A DNA stretch of 64,000 nt from the NCBI GenBank assembly GCA_001789205.1, contig MFYT01000039.1, forward strand, positions 105,639 through 169,638, written 5' to 3'. The stretch is from Candidatus Raymondbacteria bacterium RIFOXYA2_FULL_49_16 (GTDB taxonomy: Bacteria; Fibrobacterota; OXYB2-FULL-49-7; XYB2-FULL-49-35). The position numbers and the translations under genes were made by a program. Shown in pieces: positions 26,042 through 33,818 of this stretch; the first letter of the stretch is position 1, and the number at the start of each line of letters is the position of its first letter. The notes under the pieces were generated by a model. The model was given only the letters and a program-made list of their open reading frames with translations. It had not been told where the DNA came from and made no database searches.

Positions 26042-27241
26042 ATGCGGAATATGGAAAGCGTGGGCCTGTCTCGCCATCGTGTCCGCTACGAATCTTTCGG
26101 AGGAATACTTTCTTCAACCGACCCGCCTTTTCTTGCATGGGTTGATCGCACATTTCTCAGAGACGCCGGCTACGAAGAAAGTCCTTTATGGCATACAGAT
26201 GACCCAGGGTATCTTTCGGCCCCCACTGAAGCGCATTTCTCAATAACAGAAAAGTGCAGCAGCGGATGTGCGGGGTGCTACATGGATTCTTGCGGAGAGA
26301 CTGCCGTTGATCTTTCCCTTGAAGAGGTAAAGGCCGTTCTTGATACCTTGCGTGCCATGGGCGTCTTTCATGTGGCGTTAGGGGGTGGGGAGGCTTTTGA
26401 ACGGCCGGACTTTGAGGACATTGCCGCCTACTGCCGCGAAATCGGCCTGGTCCCAAATCTTACCACCAATGGACAGCGAATGGGTGACCGCGAAATCGGC
26501 ATATGCAGAATGATGGGTCAGGTAAATGTGTCCCTGGACGGGCTGGAAAGCCACTATGGAGTAAACGGAAGAGCCGGGAGCTTTGAGCGGGCAGACCAGG
26601 CGTTGCGGAAACTCCGCGCCGCTGGCATTGCGGCAGGTATAAATTGTGTTGTATCTGTGAAAAATTATTCCCATATCAAAGATATAGCGGAATACGCCTG
26701 CACCCGCGGACTGGCGGAAATTGAATTCCTTAAATACAAGCCCTCGGGCAGAGGAAAAGACCGGTACCCGGATTTCGCGCTCAGCCAGGAGATGATCCGT
26801 TCTTTTTATCCGCGTATCCAGGAAATCGCCGCATCCCTGCCTGTGGAAATTAAAATTGACTGTTCCTTTATTCCGGCAATGATGTACCATCACCCTCCTC
26901 TTGAAGAACTGGAGAAATGGGCGGTGGCTGGCTGTGACGGAGGAAACATGCTTTTGGGAATACGAAGCAGCGGTGTTTTTTCCGCCTGTTCTTTTATTTC
27001 AAACAATGACGCCGAAAGCGCTTTATCCCTTAAAACACACTGGCACACCTCAGCGCACCTTTCACGATTCAGACGATGGACACAAAACCCTCCCGAACCC
27101 TGCGCGTCGTGCACCTATCTAACCATCTGCAGGGGTGGATGCCGGGCAGTGGCATTATATTATAACCATGATTTCTCCTCGCCCGACCCTGAATGTCCGT
27201 TCGTATACGATTATATGTGCTGTAAAGGAGCCCTTAAATGA
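26042..27241 (+). CDS. radical SAM/SPASM peptide-modifying enzyme
   Basis: A 399-residue cytoplasmic enzyme. The radical SAM cluster motif is C72-S-S-G-C76-A-G-C79 (CxxxCxxC), with GGGEAFERPD (GGE motif) and NLTTNGQ after it. The C-terminus has SPASM-type cysteines at about residues 298, 316, 354, 357, 363, 367, 385 and 393/394, including CASCTYLTICRGGC, that would bind two extra [4Fe-4S] clusters. The N-terminal 70 residues (RYESFGGIL...DPPFLAWVDR) may be a substrate-recognition part. SPASM enzymes mature small peptides; the gene overlaps a 57-residue peptide gene by four bases (ATGA), so a peptide substrate is very likely. The exact chemistry is unknown. Confidence 0.92.
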   Translation: MRNMESVGLSRHRVRYESFGGILSSTDPPFLAWVDRTFLRDAGYEESPLWHTDDPGYLSAPTEAHFSITEKCSSGCAGCYMDSCGETAVDLSLEEVKAVLDTLRAMGVFHVALGGGEAFERPDFEDIAAYCREIGLVPNLTTNGQRMGDREIGICRMMGQVNVSLDGLESHYGVNGRAGSFERADQALRKLRAAGIAAGINCVVSVKNYSHIKDIAEYACTRGLAEIEFLKYKPSGRGKDRYPDFALSQEMIRSFYPRIQEIAASLPVEIKIDCSFIPAMMYHHPPLEELEKWAVAGCDGGNMLLGIRSSGVFSACSFISNNDAESALSLKTHWHTSAHLSRFRRWTQNPPEPCASCTYLTICRGGCRAVALYYNHDFSSPDPECPFVYDYMCCKGALK

Positions 27242-27411
27242 ATAAACCAGTCATTCTGCCTGAAGGCGTCTTAAAAATTAAAAGAGGATATAATCCCAAC
27301 TCAAGCAGTATCGGCAGCGTTGTATACAGTTTTCCCTATGCCTTTATAGCTTTAAGCGCGGTTCTCGCCGTGATCGCGCTTTTAAAAAAGAAGAAAGATA
27401 AAACCCCATGA
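27238..27411 (+). CDS. 57-residue candidate precursor peptide 1 with conserved LKIKxGYNPNSSSIG box
   Basis: A short gene not found by size filters, overlapping the radical SAM stop by four bases (ATGA) and the next gene's start by four (ATGA), with GTAAAGGAG upstream. The protein has a variable start, the box L12-K-I-K-R-G-Y-N-P-N-S-S-S-I-G26, a hydrophobic membrane segment (about residues 28-49) and a basic tail KKKKDKTP. The same box is in the second peptide at 30639. There is no signal peptide; the positive tail suggests the C-terminus stays in the cytoplasm and the box faces outward. It is the likely substrate of the radical SAM enzyme. Confidence 0.8.
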   Translation: MNKPVILPEGVLKIKRGYNPNSSSIGSVVYSFPYAFIALSAVLAVIALLKKKKDKTP

Positions 27412-28835
27412 GTCTTCCAAACGCCGCGGCAATTGCCGCGTGCCTTTTCTGCGGGGTATACGCTCAGCCTTTTTCAGCCCTCAGCCAGGGGACCGCGAAA
27501 GACGTGTTTTCTTTTCAAAAGGAACTGCGCACTGCTCTGGAAAACCCATACAAATATTTTCATACCGGCGCTTTTATTGCTCTCATAGATCCGGTCATCA
27601 GCGATAGTACCGCCATTGTGAGCGATATTCCAGCCGATTCCATAAAGACGCTGCTGGAACAGGCCCGCGCCCGGCACTCCTATCCCCTTGTATTTGTCTT
27701 TAGTCTTCTGTATGCGTCGGCCAGCGCTGGTACGTCCTCTAAAACCGAATGCGCCTGTTTAAACGAAGCGGCAAGCCTCGCCTTCCGACGGCTCAGCAGG
27801 CCCCATGAAGCGCTTCGCATTTTCAAAGCAGCTTCTTTACGGGGATGCGAAGGGTCGTATGATTCAGCCGAAACGGTTGACCGCTATATCGAAAGCGATA
27901 TGAGCATTGACGCCCTGTTAAAGGAAAAGTTCTACCGGAAGGACAGTGTGGAAAAAGAGCGGTATGTATCAGCCCTCATCGCCGATCTCACCGCCCATCC
28001 GCATTCCTCTCTCCGAATGGAAGCGATGAAACGGCTGGGCGATGTCTATTTTGATCTTAAAAATTATCCGAAAATGAAACGATGGTATTTGAAAGTCCTG
28101 CAGACCGACCCGTCCCTGCGCAAGACTACGCCAATCGGATACCGGCTTACTATCGGAGACAGCCATATCAAACGCACTACCATACTGTATTTATTTTACG
28201 CATCCTACCTGTTTCTGGGATTTTTTCTTTTACGGCGCATACGGAGCGGGGGTGGCATTGATACAGCCTTTCTGTTCAAACGCTTCTCCCTATTCGCCCT
28301 AGCGCTACTACTGTTCGGCATAGTGCTGTTCTTGGCCGACCTGATACTTTTTAAGCGGACAATCGGCGAACTGCTCAAGCAGGAGTCGTTCGCCTTGCGC
28401 TTCACCGATCCGGTAGTCCCGCTGAGCTTTCTTGATGTTGTTCCGCGAATCCTCCTGATAAAAATATTCTGTATTGGCCTGGCACCGCTTCTGTTCGCCA
28501 CGCTCTGCAGCGCCACGAACAAATCCCGCTCCCGGCTTACCGGAAGTGCGGCGCTGCTGGTTTTCACCGCTGTACTATGGGGGCATTTTACCGTCGCCAG
28601 TTTCTATAACGAATACCTGTATAATGACGGCATCATCCTCAAGAGCCGCTACCTCTACTCAGGCGAAATTGAATCGCTGCTGATGAACGACCTGGATAAA
28701 GTGATTAAAGCAAACCCGGATTTTTTCTTTAAAAGCAAAAATTCCGATCTTCGGGTTTTTATACGCAAGAACTTTTCAGAAGAGATGCGCAGCAAAACGC
28801 CCATGGGAGACTATTATCGTGAACAGAGACGCTGA
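27408..28835 (+). CDS. exported TPR-like protein with four membrane segments (unknown function)
   Basis: 475 residues. An N-terminal signal sequence ends near VYAQP (residue 20). Residues 30-240 form a helical TPR-like region (for example LRMEAMKRLGDVYFDLKNYPKMKRWYLKVLQTDP), followed by membrane segments at about 258-276, 292-314, 347-368 and 378-398 and a soluble tail with many charged residues. I know no named family for it. Start and stop overlap its neighbours, so it is made together with the peptides. It could hold, present or process the peptides at the inner membrane. Confidence 0.75.
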   Translation: MSLPNAAAIAACLFCGVYAQPFSALSQGTAKDVFSFQKELRTALENPYKYFHTGAFIALIDPVISDSTAIVSDIPADSIKTLLEQARARHSYPLVFVFSLLYASASAGTSSKTECACLNEAASLAFRRLSRPHEALRIFKAASLRGCEGSYDSAETVDRYIESDMSIDALLKEKFYRKDSVEKERYVSALIADLTAHPHSSLRMEAMKRLGDVYFDLKNYPKMKRWYLKVLQTDPSLRKTTPIGYRLTIGDSHIKRTTILYLFYASYLFLGFFLLRRIRSGGGIDTAFLFKRFSLFALALLLFGIVLFLADLILFKRTIGELLKQESFALRFTDPVVPLSFLDVVPRILLIKIFCIGLAPLLFATLCSATNKSRSRLTGSAALLVFTAVLWGHFTVASFYNEYLYNDGIILKSRYLYSGEIESLLMNDLDKVIKANPDFFFKSKNSDLRVFIRKNFSEEMRSKTPMGDYYREQRR

Positions 28836-28836
28836 T

Positions 28837-30642
28837 ATGCGATTCCTGCCGCTTTTGGCCTGTTTTCTTCTGCTTGTCTGCGGACCGCAAAGGCACGGGG
28901 GTACGCTGCCTGAACTCACCGTCATCGACCGCTTTTCCGCCAGCATAGAATGGAGCACGGCAAACGCGATCCGGGGTATGCTGTTGTATGCCGCGGAAGG
29001 CGAGACCGAACGGACCATAACCGAAGAAACCCGGACAACGTTTCATCACATAACCATATCAGGCCTGCTTCCCGATAAAGTGCATACCTACCGGATCAAC
29101 AGTGGTCCTGATCATACATACCGTTTCCGCACTGCTCCGGGAGCCACATCGTCTTTCAGGTTCGCGCTTATTGAGACATATGAGAAAACCCTGCAACAGG
29201 CATATCCCGATTTTGTCATTATTACTAGCGCCGATTCACACGTCTGCCGTGAAATCATAAAAAAATATGCGGACCTCCATACCGGAACCGCCTTTTATTA
29301 TGGAACGTTTGCCTTTACCTGGGGAAACAGCACATTTTCTTCAGATACAATAATCGACTCAAAAAGTGAAAATCGTTTTTTGCTGGCTGCCACACAGTTG
29401 CCCGAATCCGCTGACAGCAATACGGCCTTGATTGTCCTTGATAAAAAAGCCCCATTGGGGATTGATACAACAGACCAGGCAATAACGGTGCATACCGCCG
29501 GGACAGCGTTGCTGTTTGAAGTGCAGGGTCCTGAAATTATCGCATCATTGATTAACACTGCATCCAACAACCCTGCCGAACTTACTGTGCGCCGGGGAAG
29601 CCTCGATTATAAGAAAAGCTGCGTCTATTGCCGCCGTCTTCTTGAAGACCGGAAATACCATGAAAGCATCAGGTGGTATCGGCGGTTCATGGAGAACGAT
29701 ACCGCTACTTCGCGTATCGACGATGCGTTATACCAGGTAGCCTATATATACGATCATTATCTCTTTGATTATCCCAATGCGGTTTCTTCCTATCAGGAAC
29801 TGGTGGACCGGTTTCCAGAAAGCAGCAAGGTCCGTACCGCCAGGTTCAGGATATCTTATATCAGCACTCATGCTGACCACGGATTTGAACCGCTTAAAGT
29901 GTTTGAGCGCGCCCGGCTTTCCCGTTTTCAGATAAATAGTGAGGAGTCTGCCCGTGAAGTAGAGGAACTTTTATCGAAATATCCGGGGACCTCCCTTGAA
30001 AAGGACATTCTTTTCTGGCTTGGTAATGTCTATGCTCCGGCGCATTCTGAGAAAGCGCTTTCCTGCTTTCTCCGCCTGGCCAAAGACAGCAATGCGGAGA
30101 CCGCGTGGCGCGGAGGAATGGCCGCAGCAGACCTGTATTATCGCGACAGCAGATATACAGAAGCGCGACAGCAGTATATATTGCTCAGGTCTTACGCCGG
30201 CCAGGACCGGGCGGCCCTGGAAATAAAAATCAGCAGGTGCATACGAAATGCCCGTAGAGAAGTTGTCAGAATAGTTTTCCTGATATTCACCCTTGCCGTC
30301 ATGCTCGCGTCACTTTGTATAAAGCCCCGTCCCGCGGCTGCCGCTCTATGTACGCGGTTCCTCGCTTTTCTTGCGGTTTACGCTGTGGCAGCAGCGCTGC
30401 CCTTTTTGATCTGGAAAGACTTTCTCATGCAAGCAAAGAACTTTACCCTCGCGGCAATACCCGTACTGGCGTTTTCCTCAACGCTGATCAAAGAACGGTT
30501 TCCGCTTTTTTTTGCTGGAATAGACAACACGGTTTTACGCCTTTGCGTATCTCTTGCCGCGGCGTGTATGTTTACGCTGGGTATAATATACCTTTTGTTG
30601 TATTATTTTCATTATCTCTTTATTGTTGAAGGCATAGTATGA
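28837..30642 (+). CDS. envelope protein with FN3-like domain, TPRs and C-terminal membrane segments (unknown function)
   Basis: About 601 residues from the ATG at 28837, one base after the upstream stop; a GTG at 28819 is an earlier option. A hydrophobic start with a cysteine (LLLVCGPQ) may be a lipoprotein signal. Residues about 25-110 match the N-terminal FN3-like domain of purple acid phosphatases (ITISGLLPDKVHTYRI). Residues about 270-470 are TPR-like (ALYQVAYIYDHYLFDYPNAV, CxxC in SCVYCRR) and four hydrophobic segments follow (about 480-600). It ends at an ATGA overlap with the second peptide gene. No function is assigned. Confidence 0.75.
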   Translation: MRFLPLLACFLLLVCGPQRHGGTLPELTVIDRFSASIEWSTANAIRGMLLYAAEGETERTITEETRTTFHHITISGLLPDKVHTYRINSGPDHTYRFRTAPGATSSFRFALIETYEKTLQQAYPDFVIITSADSHVCREIIKKYADLHTGTAFYYGTFAFTWGNSTFSSDTIIDSKSENRFLLAATQLPESADSNTALIVLDKKAPLGIDTTDQAITVHTAGTALLFEVQGPEIIASLINTASNNPAELTVRRGSLDYKKSCVYCRRLLEDRKYHESIRWYRRFMENDTATSRIDDALYQVAYIYDHYLFDYPNAVSSYQELVDRFPESSKVRTARFRISYISTHADHGFEPLKVFERARLSRFQINSEESAREVEELLSKYPGTSLEKDILFWLGNVYAPAHSEKALSCFLRLAKDSNAETAWRGGMAAADLYYRDSRYTEARQQYILLRSYAGQDRAALEIKISRCIRNARREVVRIVFLIFTLAVMLASLCIKPRPAAAALCTRFLAFLAVYAVAAALPFLIWKDFLMQAKNFTLAAIPVLAFSSTLIKERFPLFFAGIDNTVLRLCVSLAAACMFTLGIIYLLLYYFHYLFIVEGIV

Positions 30643-30812
30643 ATCATTCCAAAGGCCGCATTCTTAAAATTAAAACCGGGTATAACCCGAATTCCAGTTC
30701 AATAGGAACGCATGTTTCTTATTTTATAAAAGGCATGTCCGCGTTCGCGGTACTCATTAACGGCATCATGGCCGTTCTGTACACGTTCCGCGAGAAAAGG
30801 AAAAAGAAATAG
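30639..30812 (+). CDS. 57-residue candidate precursor peptide 2 with conserved LKIKxGYNPNSSSIG box
   Basis: A second peptide of exactly the same length. It starts within the upstream stop (ATGA) and ends five bases before the TlpA-like gene. The box is L9-K-I-K-T-G-Y-N-P-N-S-S-S-I-G23, followed by a membrane segment (about 28-50) and the tail REKRKKK. Of the fourteen shared box residues, ten use different codons from peptide 1, so the protein sequence is under strong selection. The membrane segments differ freely. Together the twins are the heart of the proposed system. Confidence 0.8.
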   Translation: MNHSKGRILKIKTGYNPNSSSIGTHVSYFIKGMSAFAVLINGIMAVLYTFREKRKKK

Positions 30813-30817
30813 CCGCT

Positions 30818-31324
30818 ATGAGCTTTTTTAAGATCATGAGTGTCTTTGCTATCTGCGCCGGCTGCATAGGCTGCGCCGGCCGCCGGGAACAAACAGTGGC
30901 CCCTGATTTTCTTCTGAATGATCTGCAGGACCGGAGATTTTATCTGAGCAGCTGCAAAGGAAAGGCCGTGCTTCTGAATTTCTGGTCTACTCATTGCGCA
31001 CCCTGCATGGAAGAAATGCCCCATTTGGAAAAACTCTATGGGGAATTCTCGAAACAGGGAGTGGTGTTTGCGGGAATATGCATTGATCCGGCGGAAGCAG
31101 GATATCTGGAAACGCTGGTACATGGTCTTGGCGTCACGTATCCTGTGCTTGCCGATATTTCAGGCCGGACAGCGGCGCTGTATGCGGTAACAGCCGTACC
31201 CGTAACCATTATCATCTCTCCGGAGGGTATGATACACAGCAGAACAACAGGATATAGGGAAGCGTATATACAGCGTTTCAGAGAACAGCTTGCCTCTCTG
31301 ACAGGCGCATCCGGGACACCATGA
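30818..31324 (+). CDS. TlpA/ResA-like thioredoxin, probable lipoprotein
   Basis: 168 residues. A hydrophobic start with cysteines (AGCIGCAGRR, residues 14-23) may be a lipid attachment site. The thioredoxin-like domain has the redox pair C60-A-P-C63 in NFWSTHCAPCMEEMPHLEK and the cis-proline in AVPVTIIISPEG. This is a TlpA/ResA-type reductase facing the periplasm. In the operon it would keep thiols reduced or make disulfides on a partner, perhaps the CxxC domain of the phosphoesterase encoded directly downstream (ATGA overlap). Confidence 0.88.
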   Translation: MSFFKIMSVFAICAGCIGCAGRREQTVAPDFLLNDLQDRRFYLSSCKGKAVLLNFWSTHCAPCMEEMPHLEKLYGEFSKQGVVFAGICIDPAEAGYLETLVHGLGVTYPVLADISGRTAALYAVTAVPVTIIISPEGMIHSRTTGYREAYIQRFREQLASLTGASGTP

Positions 31325-32889
31325 AGCGTTTCATTGTAACCAGTGCCCTTGCATGCGTCCTTGTCGCCGGACCCAAAGCCGCATCTGAATTTCTTATCAG
31401 GCCTTTTGTCCAATCCATAACCAAGGAGTCCGCCGCTATCTGCTTCTCTCTGCCGAACGATGCTGTTTCGCGCACGGTAATCGGCACGGCCGACAACGCT
31501 GAAACAGCCGTTTATACGGCGCATGAATCCTTAGTAAAAGCGCGTTTCACCGGTCTTAACCCGGAAACGAAATATTATTATACTGTTTCAGTCAATGGTA
31601 CAGAACTTCTATCGCCGCCAGGAGAGTACTATTTTTTTACCGGATCCGCGGCATTGGAAACGCCGGTGACCATCGCGGTATATGGTGATACGCGCAGCGG
31701 CGAGGAAAGTTTTGATCTTGACCATCGGTCGGTCGTGGAAAGCATACGTCATTATTCGTCTCCCGATCTTCTCCTGCATACCGGAGATGTGGTCAATACG
31801 CAGGATCCCGAAGGGTGGAACCGGTTTTTTCACATCGAACATGAGCTTTTAAAAAACACGCCGCTATATCCGGTACGGGGCAACAGTGACGGCGACCGGA
31901 CTGATATCCTGCATATGTTCGCGCTTCCCGGAGATACCACCTGGTATTCCTTCTCCGCGGGACCGGTATACTGCATCGCCCTTGATCTGCAGAATAATAT
32001 GACCGACAGCTATTATGCAAAACATATCGGCCCCGCAAGCGATCAGTGGAACTGGCTGACTCGCATGCTGGCCTCTGATGAACGGAAACGCTGCCCGTTT
32101 ACACTGGTCTATTTTCACGCCCCGCTTTTCCCTCCGGATGACGAAACCAGCCCGGCAATGAAAGACCATCTTGTTTCACTGTTTGAAAAAAGCAATGTGG
32201 ACCTTGTAATCAACGGCCAGCACTATTTTTCGTATGCCCAGCGGAATGGCGTAACCTATATGATAAGCGGCGGCGGGGGCGCCCTCCTTGACCGGTATCA
32301 GGCCAAACGATCAGCGTCGGTACGGGTGTATGAACCTGTTTTTCACCATCTGCGGATCACGGCAAACTATCCCGCGCTCACCATAGAAGCGGTAGACAAT
32401 GCGGGAACCGTCTTCTTCTCGCATTCCATTATCGCCTCTTCGCCTTCCCCGGGAAAAGAACAACCCCAGCCGGGCCTCACCGAAAACAGGATACCACTGC
32501 ATATTTTCGGCAGTAGTGGCTGCGCCGAATGTGATTTACTTAAAAACGTGCTGCTTCCTGAAATTGAAAAGTCGCTCGCGCCCTATACCTTCTCCATTAC
32601 TTTCTATGACACTGATATTCCCGAACACTATGAGCGGTTTCTCGTGTACGAGTCCCGTCTGGGCGACCGTAAGCACACCCTTCCTGCACTGTTATATGCC
32701 GACAGAATCCTGAGCGGCCCTGAACTTGACCTGCTTTCCCTGAAAGAGTTTTTTAAAAGCCGCGTCATGAGACAGGATAAAAACAGCGTCAAATCCCTTG
32801 GTTCCGAGAGGTATCCGATGTATCTTTATTTTATATTGGTTGCCGCAGGCATAGGGTTGTTCGTGTTTATTAAGAAAAGGAACGGATAA
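31321..32889 (+). CDS. metallophosphoesterase with FN3-like N-terminus, CxxC redox domain and membrane anchor
   Basis: 522 residues with a signal sequence. Residues about 25-110 are an FN3-like purple-acid-phosphatase N-terminal domain; about 115-370 form a calcineurin-like phosphoesterase with GDTRSG, HTGDVVN, GNSDGD, FHAPL and NGQHYFSY as metal-site motifs (His in the last is at the place of GHxH). From about 390 a glutaredoxin-like domain starts IPLHIFGSSGCAECDLLKN (CAEC), and a membrane segment with KKRNG ends the protein. The union of phosphoesterase and redox domain is unusual. It starts inside the tlpA stop and ends inside the next start codon. Confidence 0.82.
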   Translation: MKRFIVTSALACVLVAGPKAASEFLIRPFVQSITKESAAICFSLPNDAVSRTVIGTADNAETAVYTAHESLVKARFTGLNPETKYYYTVSVNGTELLSPPGEYYFFTGSAALETPVTIAVYGDTRSGEESFDLDHRSVVESIRHYSSPDLLLHTGDVVNTQDPEGWNRFFHIEHELLKNTPLYPVRGNSDGDRTDILHMFALPGDTTWYSFSAGPVYCIALDLQNNMTDSYYAKHIGPASDQWNWLTRMLASDERKRCPFTLVYFHAPLFPPDDETSPAMKDHLVSLFEKSNVDLVINGQHYFSYAQRNGVTYMISGGGGALLDRYQAKRSASVRVYEPVFHHLRITANYPALTIEAVDNAGTVFFSHSIIASSPSPGKEQPQPGLTENRIPLHIFGSSGCAECDLLKNVLLPEIEKSLAPYTFSITFYDTDIPEHYERFLVYESRLGDRKHTLPALLYADRILSGPELDLLSLKEFFKSRVMRQDKNSVKSLGSERYPMYLYFILVAAGIGLFVFIKKRNG

Positions 32890-33779
32890 TGAAATCACGA
32901 AACGTTTCATCAATAGCGGAAACACGGACTGTTTTTGTTGATCTGAAATGGATAAAGGGAATATTGTTTGGAATTCTTTTTATGTTTATTGTCCCGCTGG
33001 CGCTATCATGCTCAAAAGAAACTTCCGGTACATTCAATCCCGCAGACCATTATTTAAAAATAGAAGAACTCAGGGCCGCTAAACCGCTGGACTTGCACAA
33101 AATTGAAAGCATATACACCACACAACTTGCACCGCGATATCACACGGCCTATCCCGCTATTCACGCATCCATCCTTGAAGCTATGAGGAAAGGGGAGGCC
33201 GGAGAAAACGTGCGTGTGCAATCGCAGACCATAAGCAAGGAGCTGCAGAAGATTTTCTACCGGGAGCTTGCCGCCTCGCTCAGCGCGCTTGAAGCGGAAG
33301 CAGACCCTGCGATGTATGCGCAGGAACTTGAAAGGGCGAAATCCGCGTATGCGTGTTTAAAACCGCTGTCTAAGCGCAGGAGCGAATGGCTGAAGAACGG
33401 CACAGCGTTTGACGACCTTTTCGCGTCAGCCTTCAGCACTTTGGCCTCAATGCCTGGCAAAGAAACCGTAAAAAAAACATGTGATCGGATCATTTTATTA
33501 TTTCGCGACATTTTCATTTACTCTGTTTTTTATGAACTGTTCGGCATAGAGACGTCACGGGGAACAGATAACATCACATGCGAAGAGAAAATGGCTGAAG
33601 CAAGGATCTTTCTGGAATCAGCTCTGCCATTCTGCAGGCAACAGCAGTTCTGCGTGCCGCTGGCAACAGCGTTTCATAAGGACTATAGGGACCTGGATAT
33701 TGAAAAAACCAGGGAAGACTTGTTTGCCGCGTTCCCAGGGCTGGATACGCACGCAGTGTTGAAAGCGTCCGGGAAATAA
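32889..33779 (+). CDS. lipoprotein-like protein of unknown function
   Basis: 296 residues, last gene of the peptide operon, starting on the last base of the upstream stop (TAATG). The N-terminal 50 residues hold a hydrophobic segment ending LALSCSKET, a plausible lipid attachment site but with a long front part. The remainder is helical, with a middle part rich in Glu/Ala (ELAASLSALEAEADPAMYAQELERA) and cysteines in CDRIILLF, TCEEKM, FCRQQQFC. No family is recognised. Its conserved place in a tightly coupled operon suggests a structural or accessory role. Confidence 0.65.
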   Translation: MKSRNVSSIAETRTVFVDLKWIKGILFGILFMFIVPLALSCSKETSGTFNPADHYLKIEELRAAKPLDLHKIESIYTTQLAPRYHTAYPAIHASILEAMRKGEAGENVRVQSQTISKELQKIFYRELAASLSALEAEADPAMYAQELERAKSAYACLKPLSKRRSEWLKNGTAFDDLFASAFSTLASMPGKETVKKTCDRIILLFRDIFIYSVFYELFGIETSRGTDNITCEEKMAEARIFLESALPFCRQQQFCVPLATAFHKDYRDLDIEKTREDLFAAFPGLDTHAVLKASGK

Positions 33780-33794
33780 ACCGCCTGGTTCGAA

Positions 33795-33809
33795 AAAACC
33801 CCCGGTTTT
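33795..33809. terminator. short hairpin between convergent transcripts
   Basis: AAAACC-CCC-GGTTTT, a six-base stem with a three-base loop, in the 39-base space between the end of the peptide operon and the end of the minus-strand metallophosphoesterase. AT runs flank it on both sides, so it might stop transcription in both directions, though the stem is short. Confidence 0.35.
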
Positions 33810-33818
33810 CTCCACACA

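Noticed and set aside
27238-30812. Idea that the twin peptides are sortase or exosortase substrates
   Set aside because: No sortase or exosortase gene is seen nearby, and almost no protein precedes the box; kept only as a structural analogy.
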